This document shows positions 60,461 to 64,000 of a stretch of DNA of 64,000 bases, piece after piece (the stretch's first letter is position 1; every line of letters begins with the position of its first letter). Below the pieces are notes generated by a model. It saw only the letters and a list, made by a program, of their open reading frames with translations, searched no databases and was not told where the DNA came from. The stretch comes from Cytophagales bacterium (lineage in GTDB: Bacteria > Bacteroidota > Bacteroidia > Cytophagales > Bernardetiaceae). Location of the stretch: NCBI GenBank assembly GCA_013299045.1, contig JAAFJX010000002.1, positions 62,001 to 126,000 of the forward strand. The letters run 5' to 3'. The translations under genes and the position numbers were made by a program.

Positions 60461-63400
60461 ATGAAGAAGTACAATCTTCTACTAATCTTGCTTTGGTCAG
60501 TACACTTGGCATTGGCTCAAAACTGGCAGGAATTGGATAAAAAGGCAACATCTTTTTATACGATAAACCTAGATTCTGCTATATTTTACGCTCAAAAAAG
60601 CGTAAACGTATGTTACACGGCGCTTAGCGCTCAAGATACTGCTTGCGCACTTTGTGTGGGGCATTTGGCTCAGGCTTATGAGCGAAAGCAAAAATTTATG
60701 GTTGCCGATAGTCTTTATAACCTTGCTATTGGCTGTTTTGATAAAAGTAATACAAAATCTGTTACGCTGGCCGAACTGATGAATGCTTCTGCCACCATCA
60801 AACAGCACCAGAATAACTTTAGCGGGGCAGAAAGGCTATTTTTTAAAACGAGAAGGCTTTTTGCTGAACTTATAGGAAAAGAAAACCACTTCTATTCTAG
60901 TGGTTGTAATAACTTGGGCTATCTCTACCGCGAAGCTGGCCGCTACCAAGAATCCGAAGCCTTACTGCAAGAAGCCAGAGGCATACGTGAGCGTACAGTG
61001 GGCAAGGAGGACCCCGCCTACGCAATAGTTTGCAACAATCTAGGCTTGCTTTATCAAAGCATGGGGCGCTATGAAGAATCCGAAGCCTATGCCAAAGAAG
61101 CCCTTTACATTCGCGAAAAGAAGTATGGCGAAAATAGTTTGCTTTGCGCCACCTCTTACAACAACTTAGGGCTTCTGCACAAGGAGAGAGGGCAGCACGT
61201 TTTAGCAGAGCAGTTTTTACTAAAATCCAAGGAGATACGCGCACGACTGTTGGGTACGCAGCATCATATTTATGCAGCAGCCTGCAACAATTTGGCAGCG
61301 CTTTATCAAGAACAAGGCAGAAATGCTCAAGCGCTTAACTTTCAGAAAGAAGCCTTAGAAATCAACAGAAAGAATAATGATAAAAAAAGTGCACTTTACA
61401 CCAAATCCCTTCTCAATCTTGCTACTTTAGTTACAGACGTTAGTACAGATACAGATTATGCAGAAGCGGAACAGTTGATTGACGAAGCCGCCACCATTCG
61501 TGCAGAGCAATATGGGCGAGAGAGTGCAGCCTACGCTTCGGTACTTGTGGCAAATGCACGGCTGAGTCATGTTAAAAAAGATATAGCCAGAAGTGAACTT
61601 TTGTACCAAGAGGCTATTGAGATAATGAAAAAGACTAGTGGCGAAAAAAATTACCAAAGTATAAGCGCCATGACTCTTCTTTTGAGTTTATATATTTATG
61701 CAGAAAACTATGAAAAAGCCTCTTTGTTAGGCAATAATACGCTTGATTTACTTGAAGACATAGGCAGCAAGGAAAGCATGGATTGGTTTAACATCATGAG
61801 CTGCATGGCCATAGCCTACGAGGGTTTACTAGACTATAAAAAGGCCATCAAAGCGCACAGTGAGGCGATGCGTGTTTTTTGGTATCAAATAGAAAATAAC
61901 TTTGATTTTTTGTCCGAAAAAGAAAAAAGTAAGTTTGCCGCACAGCTGCGCAATAAGGCTGAAATGGCTTATTCCATGCTCCTGAGGCACGCAGACCCTG
62001 AACTAAGCAGCCTTCTCCTGAACAACTTACTCATTACCAAATCCATGTTTTTCAATACCTCACAAAACATGAAGAGGCATATACAAAACACCAAAGACAA
62101 CAAGCTACTCCAGCTTTATAACGACTGGTCTTTGGTACGCAAGCAACTTGCTAACGCCACACAAATGAGCAATGAGTATTTAAAAGCACAAAATATTAGT
62201 TTTGACTCCCTTACAGAAACTGCAAATGCTTTAGAAAAGGAGCTCTCGCTCAAAACCTCCTTACAAATTGATAAAAAGAGAGTAGTGTGGCAGGACGTGC
62301 AGCGCCAACTCAAAAAAAATGAAGCAGCGGTAGAAGTTATCAGAATTTGGTATCACAACAAATCTTATAAGGATTCTGTCATGTATTTGGCCTTTATTAC
62401 TACACCAGAAACAAGCAGCTCCCCACTTTTTGTCCTGCTCCCAAACGGCAATTATCTTGAAAAAGAAGGTCTTAGCTTCTATCAAAATAGCATTCAGTAC
62501 AGTCATTTGGATACCTTTTCTTACAACTCTTTTTGGAAGCCCATACAAGAAAGAATAGGAGCAGCCAAAACCGTTTATTTTTCTGGCGACGGAGTCTTTC
62601 ATCAAATCAATCTGGCCACTCTTTATAACCCCCAACGCAAGCGTTATTTACACCAGAGCATCAAGATACAGCTTTTGAGCAGCACACGCGACCTTATGTT
62701 GATACAAAACACTAAAAAACAAACAAAAAACTACAAGGATTATCAGATTCATCTCTTTGGCTATCCGAACTACGCACTCAAACAAGCCGCTATGCTATCC
62801 GAACCTGAACTCAAAGGCGTACTGGAAGAACAACAAGAACAAAACATCAAGAAGCTGCGCTTTTTTAATTTAAGCATAGGCCAAGTTAAAGAACTGCCCG
62901 CCACTAAAGTAGAAGTGGAACAAATTGTAAGTATGGCGCAAAGGCAAAATATAAAAACCCACATCTATTTGGGCAACAAGGCTACCGAAAGCTCACTCAA
63001 GGGTTTACAAAGCCCCAGCATTCTGCACATAGCCACGCATGGCTTTTTTATCAAAGAAGAAGATAACAACAGCAACCTGAGTATGGACAACGCCCTTACT
63101 CGCTCAGGGCTATTACTTGCAGGCGCGGAAGAGGGCATTACTTTGGCTGATAAGGGCGAAGAAAACGGCATACTTACCGCACAAGAAGCCTTTGGTCTGA
63201 ACTTGAATGATACGGACTTGGTCGTTTTATCGGCCTGTGAAACAGGGCTGGGTGATATACAAAACGGTGAGGGTGTAAATGGTTTACAACGCGCTTTTAT
63301 GCAAGCTGGCGCAAAATCAATCTTGATGAGCCTCTGGAAGGTGGACGACGATGCTACCCAAAAGTTAATGACTTTGTTCTATCAAAATTTACTAGAAAAA

Positions 63401-63502
63401 AAGCAAAGTAAAAGATTGGCTTTTGAAAACGCCCAAAGCAAGTTGCGTAAAACCTACCCAGAGCCTTACTATTGGGGTGCTTTTGTGTTATTGGGGGAAT
63501 AA
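60461..63502 (+). CDS. TPR-CHAT protein (caspase-like peptidase)
   Basis: 1013 aa from ATG 60461 (MKKYNLLLILLWSVHLALAQ, signal peptide); an earlier TTG inside the CRISPR repeat fragment is not the start. About ten TPR units span residues 30-430 (e.g. NNLGYLYREAGRYQESEALL, NNLGLLYQSMGRYEESEAYA). A helical linker follows, and a CHAT domain fills the last 320 residues with catalytic His in LHIATHGFF (about 859) and Cys in LVVLSACETGLGD (about 925), then GLQRAFMQAGAKSILMSLW. The signal peptide puts the peptidase outside the cytoplasm. A second gene of the same type follows. Confidence 0.88.
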   Translation: MKKYNLLLILLWSVHLALAQNWQELDKKATSFYTINLDSAIFYAQKSVNVCYTALSAQDTACALCVGHLAQAYERKQKFMVADSLYNLAIGCFDKSNTKSVTLAELMNASATIKQHQNNFSGAERLFFKTRRLFAELIGKENHFYSSGCNNLGYLYREAGRYQESEALLQEARGIRERTVGKEDPAYAIVCNNLGLLYQSMGRYEESEAYAKEALYIREKKYGENSLLCATSYNNLGLLHKERGQHVLAEQFLLKSKEIRARLLGTQHHIYAAACNNLAALYQEQGRNAQALNFQKEALEINRKNNDKKSALYTKSLLNLATLVTDVSTDTDYAEAEQLIDEAATIRAEQYGRESAAYASVLVANARLSHVKKDIARSELLYQEAIEIMKKTSGEKNYQSISAMTLLLSLYIYAENYEKASLLGNNTLDLLEDIGSKESMDWFNIMSCMAIAYEGLLDYKKAIKAHSEAMRVFWYQIENNFDFLSEKEKSKFAAQLRNKAEMAYSMLLRHADPELSSLLLNNLLITKSMFFNTSQNMKRHIQNTKDNKLLQLYNDWSLVRKQLANATQMSNEYLKAQNISFDSLTETANALEKELSLKTSLQIDKKRVVWQDVQRQLKKNEAAVEVIRIWYHNKSYKDSVMYLAFITTPETSSSPLFVLLPNGNYLEKEGLSFYQNSIQYSHLDTFSYNSFWKPIQERIGAAKTVYFSGDGVFHQINLATLYNPQRKRYLHQSIKIQLLSSTRDLMLIQNTKKQTKNYKDYQIHLFGYPNYALKQAAMLSEPELKGVLEEQQEQNIKKLRFFNLSIGQVKELPATKVEVEQIVSMAQRQNIKTHIYLGNKATESSLKGLQSPSILHIATHGFFIKEEDNNSNLSMDNALTRSGLLLAGAEEGITLADKGEENGILTAQEAFGLNLNDTDLVVLSACETGLGDIQNGEGVNGLQRAFMQAGAKSILMSLWKVDDDATQKLMTLFYQNLLEKKQSKRLAFENAQSKLRKTYPEPYYWGAFVLLGE

Positions 63503-63647
63503 AACATGGCCAGTCATCTAGTATTCTAAACAGAAACAAGGCCTACTAAATTTTCAAGCTAGCGCGGATTCTTTTTTTAAAAGATAACGAATAAACAGCA
63601 TACTTCATAAATAAAACTCTCACTATCTCCACTTTCTCTAACTGTTT

Positions 63648-64000
63648 ATGTGCTCAGTACGTCTTTATCTTCTAATCTCTTTATTAGCGCTTTCAAGTTT
63701 CAGTACTCAAGCCCAAACTTGGCAGGTTTTAGACAGTCTAGGACAGGTGCTTATCAAGAAGCAAAAGTTCAAAGAGGCAGACTCTGTTCTGAAACTTGCT
63801 CTCAAAAAAATAGAGATACAGCACGGCAAAGATACTGCTTATAGCATTGTAGCTATTCGTTTAGGCAAACTTTATTATGGCAACCTGAGCCGCTACCAAG
63901 AAGCCATACCTATTTTGGAAGAGGCGCACAGGCTTTTAAGCCAACACAAAACGCAAAAAATCCTCCCTTATGCGTTGGCCTGCCACGAACTAGCCAATTT
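63648..64000 (+). CDS. TPR protein, paralogue of the preceding gene, cut by window end
   Basis: The frame is open from ATG 63648 to the last base (117 codons). It begins MCSVRLYLLISLLALSSFST with a signal peptide cut after QAQ. TPR-like helices follow: WQVLDSLGQVLIKKQKFKEA, VLKLALKKIEIQHGKDTAYS, and YQEAIPILEEAHRLL. Signal peptide, opening TWQVLD and TPR arrangement match the upstream TPR-CHAT protein, so this is probably a tandem copy; whether it also ends in CHAT lies outside the window. Confidence 0.8.
   Translation, partial: MCSVRLYLLISLLALSSFSTQAQTWQVLDSLGQVLIKKQKFKEADSVLKLALKKIEIQHGKDTAYSIVAIRLGKLYYGNLSRYQEAIPILEEAHRLLSQHKTQKILPYALACHELAN

Noticed and set aside
60461-63502. TPR-CHAT as part of a type III-E CRISPR system because of the nearby repeat
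   Set aside because: The repeat belongs to the type II-C array, no Cas7-11-like gene is present, and the protein is secreted. Secreted TPR-CHAT proteins are common in Bacteroidota.

Overview
The window looks like chromosomal DNA of a gliding, T9SS-type Bacteroidota, probably Cytophagales-like. The evidence is a gldF-type ABC permease, a histone H1-like protein, an alpha-oxoamine synthase of the sphingolipid/sulfonolipid type, contractile-tail genes of the extracellular injection type, and TPR-CHAT proteins. Where promoters are visible they follow the Bacteroidota pattern TTG - about 20 nt - TAnnTTTG, for example in front of tRNA-Leu, rpsT, paaB, hsdM and the tracrRNA.

Layout. 1-10.4 kb is a type II-C CRISPR-Cas locus. 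It has an array of 48 complete 46-bp repeats (cut by the left window edge), then cas2, cas1 and a very large cas9 on the minus strand, and a divergent tracrRNA on the plus strand. Every repeat carries a perfect Bacteroidota promoter reading into its spacer, and a terminator hairpin follows the last repeat. Both point to crRNA synthesis on the plus strand, toward the cas genes. 10.4-21.3 kb is an accessory region built like a cassette array. Copies of a 276-bp IS1182-derived miniature element sit next to long inverted repeats that end in GTTRRRY, as integron attC sites do. The cassettes carry a nuclease-methyltransferase fusion plus RhuM, a secreted serine hydrolase, and a coupled operon of a glycosyltransferase-radical SAM-SPASM fusion, a histidine phosphatase and a WG-repeat protein. 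The last operon is my best candidate for an undescribed system. An IS1 remnant and a second miniature element close this part.

21.4-40.8 kb is mainly housekeeping: CoA pyrophosphatase, uracil-DNA glycosylase, a glycosyltransferase, a TauE/SafE transporter, the alpha-oxoamine synthase, histone H1-like protein, gldF, a MoxR ATPase, tRNA-Leu(CAA), a P460-type cytochrome, an AraC regulator, a LysM protein, a metalloprotease, paaB-paaC, a class A penicillin-binding protein, an aspartyl protease, an esterase and a NrtR-like Nudix regulator. 41.0-44.9 kb is another cassette holding a Hachiman defence pair (hamA, hamB), followed by a tubulin-like protein. 46.7-64 kb mixes housekeeping (Crp/Fnr, MtaB, MOSC, rpsT) with secreted proteins of unknown function, a MuF-C-like protein, a short contractile-tail cluster (unknown, sheath, tube), and two tandem TPR genes, the first with a CHAT protease domain.

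Two non-autonomous element families run through the window. Family B is IS1182-derived with terminal repeat GTTGCACAACT and has five copies. Family A has TA-flanked ends GTCGTCCCT and has seven complete or partial copies. One family A end abuts a lone 33-nt fragment of the CRISPR repeat at 60335, more than 56 kb from the array and just upstream of the TPR-CHAT gene. All functional calls rest on reading the sequence; no database search was run.
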